Positions 52,942 through 60,039 of a stretch of DNA of 64,000 nt are shown here, piece by piece. The DNA is taken from contig CAWCIV010000003.1 of the NCBI GenBank assembly GCA_963795805.1, positions 62,001-126,000 of the forward strand. Reading direction: 5' to 3'. Within the stretch, counting starts at the first letter, position 1, and the number at the start of each line of letters is the position of its first letter. The notes below the pieces were generated by a model. That model made no database searches. It was given only the letters and a program-made list of their open reading frames with translations, and was not told the DNA's origin. A program made the position numbers and the translations under genes. The DNA is from JALYYC01 sp963795805. Lineage in GTDB: Bacteria; Chloroflexota; Dormibacteria; CF-121.

Positions 52942-53099
52942 GTCTCCTCCCTCTACGAAAAGTAAGGGCGGCTGAGCTTACTGGGCCGACCGAAACTGGG
53001 CGCAGGGGTGCGCTCAAACCCTCCCTCCTTATGCGGCAACATAACACCTCGTCGCGGACCCGTAAACCCCCGAAAGTCTTCTACGTCCCCCGGTTACCG

Positions 53100-53105
53100 T
53101 AAATT
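53100..53105 (+). promoter_or_regulatory. Possible -10 element for a leaderless transcript
   Basis: TAAATT lies 7 bases before the ATG of the F420-type enzyme, and no Shine-Dalgarno sequence is visible. This spacing fits a transcript that starts at or next to the start codon. The preceding ~150 bases hold nothing else I can recognise. Confidence 0.35.
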
Positions 53106-53112
53106 TGTCAGC

Positions 53113-53538
53113 ATGAAAGCGACTCCCCACAACCAGAAGATGATCGACGAATTCCACGCGAAGAAAGGCCTCGGCGTCGGGCCATTTGGCGACCACGTTC
53201 TGCTGCTGACCGCCAAAGGAGCCAAGAGCGGCGAGCAGATCACGACGCCGCTTGTCTACCGGCGCGAAGGCAAAAGCTACGTCGTCATTGCCTCCAAGGG
53301 CGGCGCGCCGACGCATCCGCTGTGGTTCACAAACATCCAGGTCGACCCGGACGTCGAGGTAGAGGTCGCCAGTGCCGGCGCTACCGAGACGTTCAAGGCC
53401 CACGCTCGGGTGCAGGCGAGCGGGCCTGAGCACGATCGGCTGTACGCGGAACAGGCCAAGATCTGGCCCGCCTTCCTCGAGTACCAAAAGAAAACCAGCC
53501 GCGTGATCCCGGTTGTGGTTCTCGAACGTCAGAAGTAG
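53113..53538 (+). CDS. Deazaflavin (F420)-dependent nitroreductase-family protein (Ddn-like)
   Basis: A 141-residue split-barrel protein of the Ddn/FDOR group. Seen are VLLLTAKGAKSGEQITTPLVYRREGKSYVVIAS, the F420-phosphate-binding KGGAPTHPLWFTNIQVDPDVEVEV block, and the terminal RVIPVVVLER. Members use F420H2 to reduce quinones, nitro-compounds or other electrophiles. A second F420-type protein (LLM class) occurs in the pyrimidine operon, so the host probably makes F420. The start ATG 53113 seems to lack a ribosome-binding site. Confidence 0.93.
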   Translation: MKATPHNQKMIDEFHAKKGLGVGPFGDHVLLLTAKGAKSGEQITTPLVYRREGKSYVVIASKGGAPTHPLWFTNIQVDPDVEVEVASAGATETFKAHARVQASGPEHDRLYAEQAKIWPAFLEYQKKTSRVIPVVVLERQK

Positions 53539-53588
53539 GTCGGGACGCCGAGTTTGAGCACGAGTGGGCCGCGGCCGACCCGGCCGTC

Positions 53589-54227
53589 ATTCGGTGCATC
53601 GAACTCGCGTACGCCTCGCTGATTGGCGGTGGTCTCGCCTGTGGCGCGGTTCTCGTCGATGAATCAGGGGCGACGGTGGCGGAGGGTCGAAATCGCGCCT
53701 ATGATCCGGGGGGCGGAAGCGAGATCCTCAAATTAACGCCCATCGCACACGCCGAGATGAATGTGCTGGCCGCCGTGTCGACCGAGCGCGACCTGTCCGG
53801 GTGCATACTCTGGTCGTCGCAGGAGCCGTGCTCCATGTGCACGGCGGCCGCGGCATTCGTGGGCATTGGCACCGTGCGCTATCTGGCGCCCGACCCGTGG
53901 GCGGTTGCAACCTGGCACCGCCGGTCGCGTAAAGGGATGGACGCGATGCCATCCCCAAAACCCCTTCGCATCATCGGGCCCTCCGAGGATCATCGATGGG
54001 TCGCGGCCGCGACCGTGCTCTTCCTCCTGTCGATCGCCCGGGCCGGAGGGGTCGAACACCCGACCATCGTCCGCAACGCTGAGCTGGACCCTGCGACGAC
54101 GGCGCTAGTTCGGACTATCCTCGAAGCCGAGCCGACCGTCAATTTGCCGGCGTCCGCCACTGATTTCTTCGCGCCGCTCTGGAGCCTTATGAGGGCCGCT
54201 CCCTCGGATCTTCGACCCGCGCCCTAA
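53589..54227 (+). CDS. Nucleoside/cytidine-type deaminase; 5' end unresolved
   Basis: A zinc-dependent deaminase of the CDA/guanine-deaminase superfamily. Zinc-site motifs are HAEMNVLAAVS (His and catalytic Glu) and EPCSMCTAAAA (two Cys). The C-terminal ~100 residues form an extension beyond the usual core. The first canonical start in frame is GTG 53676. However, the frame continues upstream with RCIELAYASLIGGGLACGAVLVDE, the standard first helix and strand. No ATG, GTG or TTG lies between the upstream stop at 53427 and 53676. ATT 53589 is a tentative start. The stop is 3 bp from the convergent UGSC gene stop. Confidence 0.8.
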   Translation: MRCIELAYASLIGGGLACGAVLVDESGATVAEGRNRAYDPGGGSEILKLTPIAHAEMNVLAAVSTERDLSGCILWSSQEPCSMCTAAAAFVGIGTVRYLAPDPWAVATWHRRSRKGMDAMPSPKPLRIIGPSEDHRWVAAATVLFLLSIARAGGVEHPTIVRNAELDPATTALVRTILEAEPTVNLPASATDFFAPLWSLMRAAPSDLRPAP

Positions 54228-54739
54228 CGGGCGATTAGACCCGCGAGGAGGCCTTCGACGGCGTCGTCGGCCAGCGCGCGCAGCTCGACATCGGTCCGGT
54301 CCTGGATGGGATGCGGGACGTAGACGACCGCCGGCCGGAAGCCGAGCGCTCTGGCCTGTGCCTGAACCGCTGACTCGAACTCTGACGATGCGGCGAGGAC
54401 CGCCGGGATGCCGGATGCCTCCAGCTCGGTGATGTCGTGCACACTGCACGACGCGCATGACCCTCAATCGGCCAGGGCTTCGATCACTGCGTGGCACCGG
54501 CGCCTGATCTCGCCACGCAAGTTGGCGGGAGCCGGTTTGGTGTAGGTGGGCTTGCGAAAGCGCACGACCCGAAGGCCACGAGCGCTGATCAACTCGGCGA
54601 TCCGGTCGAGAAAGACGTCGCCGCGAACTTTCGCAATGTCGAGGAGCCCGATCGTGACTTCCTCGAGAGATTCGGGTCTGGGTGCTGATGGGCGATGACC
54701 CGCCAGGCGCTCGCTCGTGGGATCGAGCAGTTCGATCAT
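54224..54739 (-). CDS. UGSC-family selenoprotein (in-frame UGA at 54466-54464 read as Sec)
   Basis: A 171-residue protein of the UGSC family, named for its motif in which the first residue is selenocysteine or Cys. The upstream half (54739 to 54467) ends ...VIEALAD, then UGA, then GSCASCSVHDITELEASG..., giving U92-G-S-C95-x2-C98. The part after the UGA is conserved in type (SGIPAVLAASSEF, VVYVPHPIQDRT) and ends at TAG 54224, so this is not simple decay. A perfect hairpin at SECIS spacing follows the UGA. ATG 54739 overlaps the stop of the thioredoxin-fused partner (ATGA). A standard caller would split this into two small ORFs. Function is unknown; Sec next to CxxC suggests thiol/selenol redox chemistry. 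No Sec machinery is in the window. Confidence 0.85.
54434..54452 (-). promoter_or_regulatory. SECIS-like stem-loop downstream of the in-frame UGA
   Basis: On the minus strand a perfect 7-bp stem (GTCGTGC / GCACGAC) holds a 5-base loop AGTGT. The stem starts 11 bases after the UGA and the loop 18 bases after it. The second loop base is G. These values fit the bacterial SECIS model as I know it: apical loop about 16-37 bases from UGA, with a G among the first two loop positions. Confidence 0.7.
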
Positions 54740-56166
54740 CGCTGCACCGCTCGAGTCACCGGCTGGCTTCCGGCCGGACCGCTGATCCATCCTGCAATGA
54801 TGGCGGAAAACAGTCCGGCTGTGCCGCCGGCGTGGACGAACAGCAGCGCACCGTCATCGAACTTCCGGACGTCGGTCGTCGCGACTGACTCCGGCATCCC
54901 TTCCGCCATGCCGCCGGCGCCCTTCACCATCTCGGCGCGGGGGAACGTAAGCATGGCATCGAGCTCATCACGCAACCTCCGCTTCGACCAGCCGGCCTCG
55001 CGGAACACCCGGCCGTGTTCCGGCGAGATGACGCAGAGCGCGTTCCATGCGAGACCCCATTTGGGATGCCCGACTACGCGCAGACACGCTGCCAGGGAGC
55101 GGGCCAGGGCATCGGGCGTGCGCGCCATTTGGTCGAAGACGGGCTGGACGCCGGCGCCCGCGAACACGGTCACCGCGGAGCGTCCAGCCGGGAGACCGCG
55201 TTCGACCGCGAGCGGTTCCCAGGGCGATGTCTGCTCCGCCTCGGCGAAGCAAAAGGTGTATTTACCCGGGTTGCCCAGCGTCGCCCGGTCGATCTCACCT
55301 GGTCGCCCACCGCCGATGTTGCGGATCACGAGCTGGAGCGCTCTGCCGATCGTCGCGTTCGCGCGGTTTCCCTGTCCGAGCGCATTCACGCCGGAGTTCA
55401 TGCCGATTTCCGGCGCAATCGGTCCATTGACGATGACAACGGGGCCGACGAAGTAGGTGGTTGCGAGCACGCCATGGATGTTGAACTCGTCGGTGCAGGC
55501 GGCCTCGACGGCGGCAAGCACGACTGGAAGGTATTCGGGACGGCATCCAGCCATGACCGCATTGATCGCGACTTTCTCGACGGTGCACTCGACCAGGTCC
55601 GGAGGTACGACGGCGACGATTTCCTCTGGCGCCCGTCCGGTTCCTTCGAGCATGCGGCGGACGCGCCGCGGGGTGGGCGCGACCAGCGGCAGGCCATCTG
55701 ACCAGCCGCGGGCATACATCGCCTCGACCTCGTCTTCCATGAGACCAAGCGCGATCCGCCGCGACGTCGTCCGTGACCCGTCGTAGCGGAGCGCAAGCGT
55801 TTCGGGCATTCCGGGGTCGAGGGTGCGCGATCCGCAACCGGGTCGAAAGTCCGGCAGCCCCTTGCCCAGATCCTCGTGCCCGGTGATCCGCTCCCATTCG
55901 CGCCGATCCCACCCCTCCAGCCTCTCGACCGTTTTGCCGGCTTCGACACGGAGTAGCGTGGGAACGATTTCGATCCCGTGCCGGTACGAGAGCTCGAGCG
56001 CGGTATCGTCCACCGGCGCCACGCCGGCCGGGAACCCGGGATCATCCTGCGTGACGACGGTCAGCGGTAGACCGGCCTCGCGCAGCTGCCGTAGCACTGG
56101 GTGGACGGTCTGGCAGGTGGGACACTCCGCCTTGACGAAGCAGACCAGGCCGTCCGGGAATTGCAT
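54736..56166 (-). CDS. Thioredoxin-like domain fused to a UGSC-associated domain
   Basis: A 476-residue protein. Residues ~1-80 form a thioredoxin/glutaredoxin-like domain with C15-P-T-C18 in CFVKAECPTCQTVHP and the cis-Pro loop EIVPTLLRV. After a linker comes a large domain of about 370 residues that I cannot name, with conserved-looking blocks ARGWSDGLPLVAPTP, NIHGVLATTYFVGPVVIVNGP, NSGVNALGQGNRANATIGRA and HPKWGLAWNAL. The operon position, with an ATGA overlap to the UGSC selenoprotein, suggests a shared redox role. The thioredoxin part could reduce the Sec/Cys centre of its partner. It starts 9 bp after the methyltransferase stop. Confidence 0.8.
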   Translation of the reverse strand: MQFPDGLVCFVKAECPTCQTVHPVLRQLREAGLPLTVVTQDDPGFPAGVAPVDDTALELSYRHGIEIVPTLLRVEAGKTVERLEGWDRREWERITGHEDLGKGLPDFRPGCGSRTLDPGMPETLALRYDGSRTTSRRIALGLMEDEVEAMYARGWSDGLPLVAPTPRRVRRMLEGTGRAPEEIVAVVPPDLVECTVEKVAINAVMAGCRPEYLPVVLAAVEAACTDEFNIHGVLATTYFVGPVVIVNGPIAPEIGMNSGVNALGQGNRANATIGRALQLVIRNIGGGRPGEIDRATLGNPGKYTFCFAEAEQTSPWEPLAVERGLPAGRSAVTVFAGAGVQPVFDQMARTPDALARSLAACLRVVGHPKWGLAWNALCVISPEHGRVFREAGWSKRRLRDELDAMLTFPRAEMVKGAGGMAEGMPESVATTDVRKFDDGALLFVHAGGTAGLFSAIIAGWISGPAGSQPVTRAVQR

Positions 56167-56175
56167 TCGACTCAG

Positions 56176-56991
56176 CTAGGAGCGGGGCCTGGCGACGTAA
56201 TAGTTGACCAACTCCCACCACGAAAGATCGCCCGTGGCTTCAATCGCGGCAAGGGCGTCGGCCTGAAACCGCTGCCGCAGCGAGGCTGGGACCGCGTCGA
56301 CCATCGCCCCACGAGTTGGGCCGGCCACCGCTCGCCGAAGCGCCTCCAAAGGGTTGGCGAACATGCCCCCGATCTGCTCGGTTACCACGGTCACGGAATC
56401 GAAACCAGCCACCTGCAGCAGGCGCAGACCTTGCTCAGGTTCTGCCCAGAGTCCCTCGTTCATGATCTGGCCGAACGGGTCGGTCCATCCCGGAAGGTAT
56501 TGCTCGAGCGCGGCTTGCACCGCATCCCGCGAGAGATTGGAACGTTCGGAGCCCCAGCACGCTGCCACCAGGCCTCCAGTTGCTCCCAGGACGCGTCGCA
56601 CCTCCAACAGCACGTTGCTGGCATGAGGCATGTGCGAGAGGCCGAAGCCGCACGTCACGCGATCGAATGATCCATCCTCGAATGGGATCTTGCCGGCGTC
56701 GGCAAGCGCAAACGTGATTTCGGTTGGCGACGTTTTTCGGGCGATCTCGAGCATGCGCTCGGACACGTCGATCCCCGTTACCTGCCCGCCGGCCGCAGCG
56801 GCTTCCCGCGCAACACCGCCCGTGCCGGTTGCCACGTCGAGAACCCGCAGGCCCGGGGCAATGCGTGCCAGGTCGACGATCCGGCGGTAGGCAGGCCGGA
56901 AGGTCGGCTCGATCGCGGTCGCGTAGTCCGGCGCCCGCCGATCGTAGGCCGCACCGAACTTCCCGGCGGCACCGACGAACTGCGTTGTCAT
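56176..56991 (-). CDS. Class I SAM-dependent methyltransferase (UbiE-like)
   Basis: A 271-residue methyltransferase. Motif I is LRVLDVATGTGGVAREAA, the acidic motif VTGIDVSERMLEIARK, and post-motif blocks are FALADAGKIPFEDGSFDRVTCGFGLSHMPH and LLEVRRVLGATGGLVAACWG. It resembles UbiE/COQ5-like and other small-molecule methyltransferases. It heads the operon with the thioredoxin-fused protein and the UGSC selenoprotein, 9 bp apart. The substrate is unknown. Methyl transfer beside selenol chemistry invites ideas such as organo-metalloid or thiol substrates, but this is speculation. Confidence 0.88.
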   Translation of the reverse strand: MTTQFVGAAGKFGAAYDRRAPDYATAIEPTFRPAYRRIVDLARIAPGLRVLDVATGTGGVAREAAAAGGQVTGIDVSERMLEIARKTSPTEITFALADAGKIPFEDGSFDRVTCGFGLSHMPHASNVLLEVRRVLGATGGLVAACWGSERSNLSRDAVQAALEQYLPGWTDPFGQIMNEGLWAEPEQGLRLLQVAGFDSVTVVTEQIGGMFANPLEALRRAVAGPTRGAMVDAVPASLRQRFQADALAAIEATGDLSWWELVNYYVARPRS

Positions 56992-57112
56992 GCCCTTGCC
57001 CTTACCCTAACCGACCTCGGTCCAGCCCGTGACCGCCCGGTAACAAGATGGTTGCAATTCGGGGACCGGCGCTAGGAAGCTCGTAAGTGCGCGGAAATAG
57101 CCTGAACCGTGG

Positions 57113-59455
57113 ATGAGCCTCTCACCAGTACGTCCGCAGCCAGACTCGCACCCGGACAGCACCCAGGCTCGGGCTGCTCGGCCGCGGCGCGAACGCGCCT
57201 GGAGCGTACTCATCGGGACGCTGGTCTTCGTGACCCTTCTGATCGCGGCGCTCCCGATCTTCGCCATCGTCCGGGGCACGTCGGCGGGCATGGAGCTGGC
57301 TATTTCGGGCAACGCGAGCCTGCTGAGCTGGCTTGGGCTGGAACTGGCCCTGGTCGCCCTCGGTTTGGGCACCTTCTTCTTCGTCTACTCGCTCAAGTAC
57401 TACCTGGCCACGGCGACCATCCTCCTCCTGGCCTTCTTCGGACCCGGGCGGAACGATAGGGGCACCGGCCAGCAAAAAGACCGGTCCAACGGCCTCTCCC
57501 GGATCCTGCGTCGCCATTTGCTCAGCAACGGGGAGCCCGGCGGAGACCGCAATGGACCGCCGCAGCTCGGACACGAGCCATTTGTCTCCATCCACATCGC
57601 CACCTACAACGAAAAGCGCGTGATCGGTCGCTTGCTCGAGGCCTGCGCCCGTATGAATTACTCGAACTTCGAAGTCATCCTCGTCGACGACTCGACGGAT
57701 GGATCGATGGACGTCCTGGAGCCCTGGAAGCAGGTCAAGCGGTTCAAGATCATCCACCGAGACACCAGGGATGGATACAAGGGGGGCGCCCTCACCTACG
57801 CGCTGGCCGCGATGGATCCGCGAACGGAGTACGTAGCCATCTTTGATGCCGACGCCGTGCCGTTTCCAAATGTCCTGAACGATCTACTGTCTCACTTCTA
57901 CAGCTACGACAACCAGGCCCCGCGTCCGATTCCGCAAATCGGCGCAGTGCAGAGCTATCAGTGGCATGTTCTGAACAAGAACGAGAGCTGGTTGACCGCG
58001 GCCGTGCGGACGGAATACGCGGGCAGCTACATGGTGGAGCGTCCCTATCAGCAGGTGCTGAGCTCCATGAAAATGATCGCGGGCACGGCCTACATGATCC
58101 GTGCCGGACTCTTGAAGGAGCTCGGCTGGGGCCGCAGTCTCACCGAAGACTGGGAGCTCACCTTGCGGCTTTACGCCAAAGGCTACAAAGTCGCCTACAC
58201 ACCATATGCGGAGACTCCGGCGGAATGCGTCGCCACGTTTGGCCGGCTCGCCCGCCAGCGGATGCGCTGGGCCGAGGGTCACAGCTACAACGTCAACAAG
58301 CACTTTTTCACCATCCTCCGGTCGCCGCACCTGAGTCTCATCGAAAAGGTCGAGTTCGTCTACTACGGCCTGTACTACCTGCAGTCCGCGCTCTTCTTGC
58401 TTGGCTCGGCGGCATGGCTTGGTTCCGAGCTTGTGTTGCGCGTGCACATCCCCGACTGGACCGCCATGCTCGGCTGGTCGCTCCTTTTCTCCAACTTTCT
58501 CTCGCTACCGCTCATGAACCTGGGCGGCCTCCTGCTGGAGGGGGCGCCGCGCAAGGACTACAACGGCGTCCTTGGCGCCATGGCGCTGTCCTTTCTACTG
58601 GTGCCCTTCCAGGCCTGGGCCTCGGTCAAGGGCCTCTTCGAGCGCCACGAAGGTCCCTGGTTCCGGACGCCCAAGACCGGGCGGGTGACCGATCGGGTCG
58701 TGCCCCTCGAGCAAAAGGAGAGCCTGGAACGGTGGTTGCGTCCTCAGCAGCGCAAGCCCCAGCAAGGGTATTCGCTGTTCTTCAATGCCGCTCGGGCCCG
58801 CCGGGCAGTCCGAATCGTTTGCATGGTCGTTCCGATCCTCATCTTGACCATCCTTGGCCTCGGCGCTGTTACGGCGCCAGCGGTTTACGCGTCCAACAGT
58901 TTCTACCTCCATAATCCCTCCGGCCTCTTCACGATCGATAACACCCCGCCGCAGGGGGCAGGCGCGAGCTTCTCGATGGATAGGGCTGGTGCGACCCGAA
59001 CCTGGGCCACCACTTTCGCCTACACCGGTCAGGTCATCCCCGCGGGCACATACGCGTTCACCTACACGGCATCGAGCCAGGATCCAGACGGGTCCGCCAC
59101 GGCCGTCCTGACCTTCGGATACAGCGCCAGCTCCACCTGCGCGGCGATTTCCCCCATCGTCACCGCGCCTGCGGACCTGGGGAACGGTAACGGCGAGTCG
59201 ATTTCAACCAATGTTCCTCAAGCAATCCTTCCGGCCAACTCCTACCTGTGCGCGCGGATCACGGTGATCAGCGTCAGCCATGGCGGGATCAGCCTCCTCT
59301 TCGACGGGAGCCGTCAGGCGACGTCCGTCACGACGCCCTCGATTGTCGTGCCGGAGCACGTCCTTCCCCTTGCCGGGCTGGTCGGCCTCGTTCCGCTGGC
59401 CGCCGCCTGGCTGATCAGGCGGCCGAAGCGCGCCGCCGCCGTGAGGGCCCGATGA
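57113..59455 (+). CDS. GT2 glycosyltransferase with exported C-terminal domain and VPEH-type sorting tail
   Basis: A 780-residue membrane glycosyltransferase. Two N-terminal helices precede a GT2 domain with HIATYNEKRVIGRLL, VDDSTDGS (~190), the DxD in IFDADAVPFP (~244), TEDWELTLRL (~343) and QRMRWAEGH (~381), the last typical of processive or cellulose-synthase-like GT2s. Four to five more helices follow. After another helix (~575-595) an external domain of about 150 residues with beta-sandwich character and a Cys pair leads to VPEH (746-749), a hydrophobic helix (750-768) and a basic tail beginning RRPKR. This tripartite tail resembles PEP-CTERM exosortase signals. The exosortase gene overlaps by 4 bp. 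Confidence 0.85.
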   Translation: MSLSPVRPQPDSHPDSTQARAARPRRERAWSVLIGTLVFVTLLIAALPIFAIVRGTSAGMELAISGNASLLSWLGLELALVALGLGTFFFVYSLKYYLATATILLLAFFGPGRNDRGTGQQKDRSNGLSRILRRHLLSNGEPGGDRNGPPQLGHEPFVSIHIATYNEKRVIGRLLEACARMNYSNFEVILVDDSTDGSMDVLEPWKQVKRFKIIHRDTRDGYKGGALTYALAAMDPRTEYVAIFDADAVPFPNVLNDLLSHFYSYDNQAPRPIPQIGAVQSYQWHVLNKNESWLTAAVRTEYAGSYMVERPYQQVLSSMKMIAGTAYMIRAGLLKELGWGRSLTEDWELTLRLYAKGYKVAYTPYAETPAECVATFGRLARQRMRWAEGHSYNVNKHFFTILRSPHLSLIEKVEFVYYGLYYLQSALFLLGSAAWLGSELVLRVHIPDWTAMLGWSLLFSNFLSLPLMNLGGLLLEGAPRKDYNGVLGAMALSFLLVPFQAWASVKGLFERHEGPWFRTPKTGRVTDRVVPLEQKESLERWLRPQQRKPQQGYSLFFNAARARRAVRIVCMVVPILILTILGLGAVTAPAVYASNSFYLHNPSGLFTIDNTPPQGAGASFSMDRAGATRTWATTFAYTGQVIPAGTYAFTYTASSQDPDGSATAVLTFGYSASSTCAAISPIVTAPADLGNGNGESISTNVPQAILPANSYLCARITVISVSHGGISLLFDGSRQATSVTTPSIVVPEHVLPLAGLVGLVPLAAAWLIRRPKRAAAVRAR

Positions 59456-60039
59456 CGCAGGAGCGCCCGACGCGGCTGTTTGCCCTGCTGCTGGCTCTGA
59501 GCGCCGGCCTGCTCATTGTCTTGCCGTTCGTGTCGACCTTTGACGAGTTCCTGACCACGATCGGGATCCGGCTGGGAATCGGGGCGCCTCTGCAGGTGAT
59601 CGTCCCCGCCGAGGTGGGGCTCACCGTCGCGCTTCTCGGAGCGTTCGGGATTCATGCCGGTTCAGCCGGTAATCAGCTGGTCGTTTGGAATGCGAGCGGC
59701 GCGCCAGTGACGCTCTTCATCTCGTGGAACTGCGTGGGATGGCAGAGCCTGATCCTGCTCGGCGTTAGCCTTCTCGTCGGCCTGCGGGGTCCGATGGGAT
59801 GGACGTCTCGAGTCGAGGTCATTCTCTTCGGCATCCTGGGCACGGTGCTCGTCAATATCGCGCGTATCGCAACCGTCGGGGTGCTGGCCTCGGCAGCCGG
59901 TTACATGCCGGCCATCCTCTTCCATGACTACGGCGGTACGCTGCTCCTGGTTGCCTGGCTCTTTACTTTCTGGCTCATCGTTTTTCGTTGGTTGCTACCC
60001 GCTTCCGACCTTGCACTTGCACTTGAGCCGGCCGCGTGA
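59452..60039 (+). CDS. Exosortase/archaeosortase family protein
   Basis: A 195-residue polytopic membrane protein with about five helices. It keeps the family's catalytic residues: Cys94 in SWNCVGWQS, Arg138 in VNIARIATVG and His158 in LFHDYGGTL. Exosortases are membrane cysteine transpeptidases that cleave C-terminal PEP-CTERM-like tails and pass the protein to an acceptor. It is shorter than typical EpsH-linked exosortases and close to the minimal core. ATG 59452 overlaps the GT2 stop (ATGA), and its own stop overlaps the next gene (GTGA). The only visible candidate substrate in the window is the GT2 protein itself. Confidence 0.88.
   Translation: MTQERPTRLFALLLALSAGLLIVLPFVSTFDEFLTTIGIRLGIGAPLQVIVPAEVGLTVALLGAFGIHAGSAGNQLVVWNASGAPVTLFISWNCVGWQSLILLGVSLLVGLRGPMGWTSRVEVILFGILGTVLVNIARIATVGVLASAAGYMPAILFHDYGGTLLLVAWLFTFWLIVFRWLLPASDLALALEPAA

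Noticed and set aside
54220..54233. Terminator between the deaminase and UGSC genes (CGCCC-TAAC-GGGCG)
   Set aside because: The stem is only 5 bp with no T run; it could arise by chance in this GC-rich sequence.
54224..54790. Reading the UGSC region as two separate small genes (54224-54442 and 54464-54790) or as a pseudogene with a nonsense mutation
   Set aside because: The UGA falls exactly at the first position of the family's UGSC motif, both halves keep family-like sequence in the same frame, and a hairpin at SECIS spacing follows.
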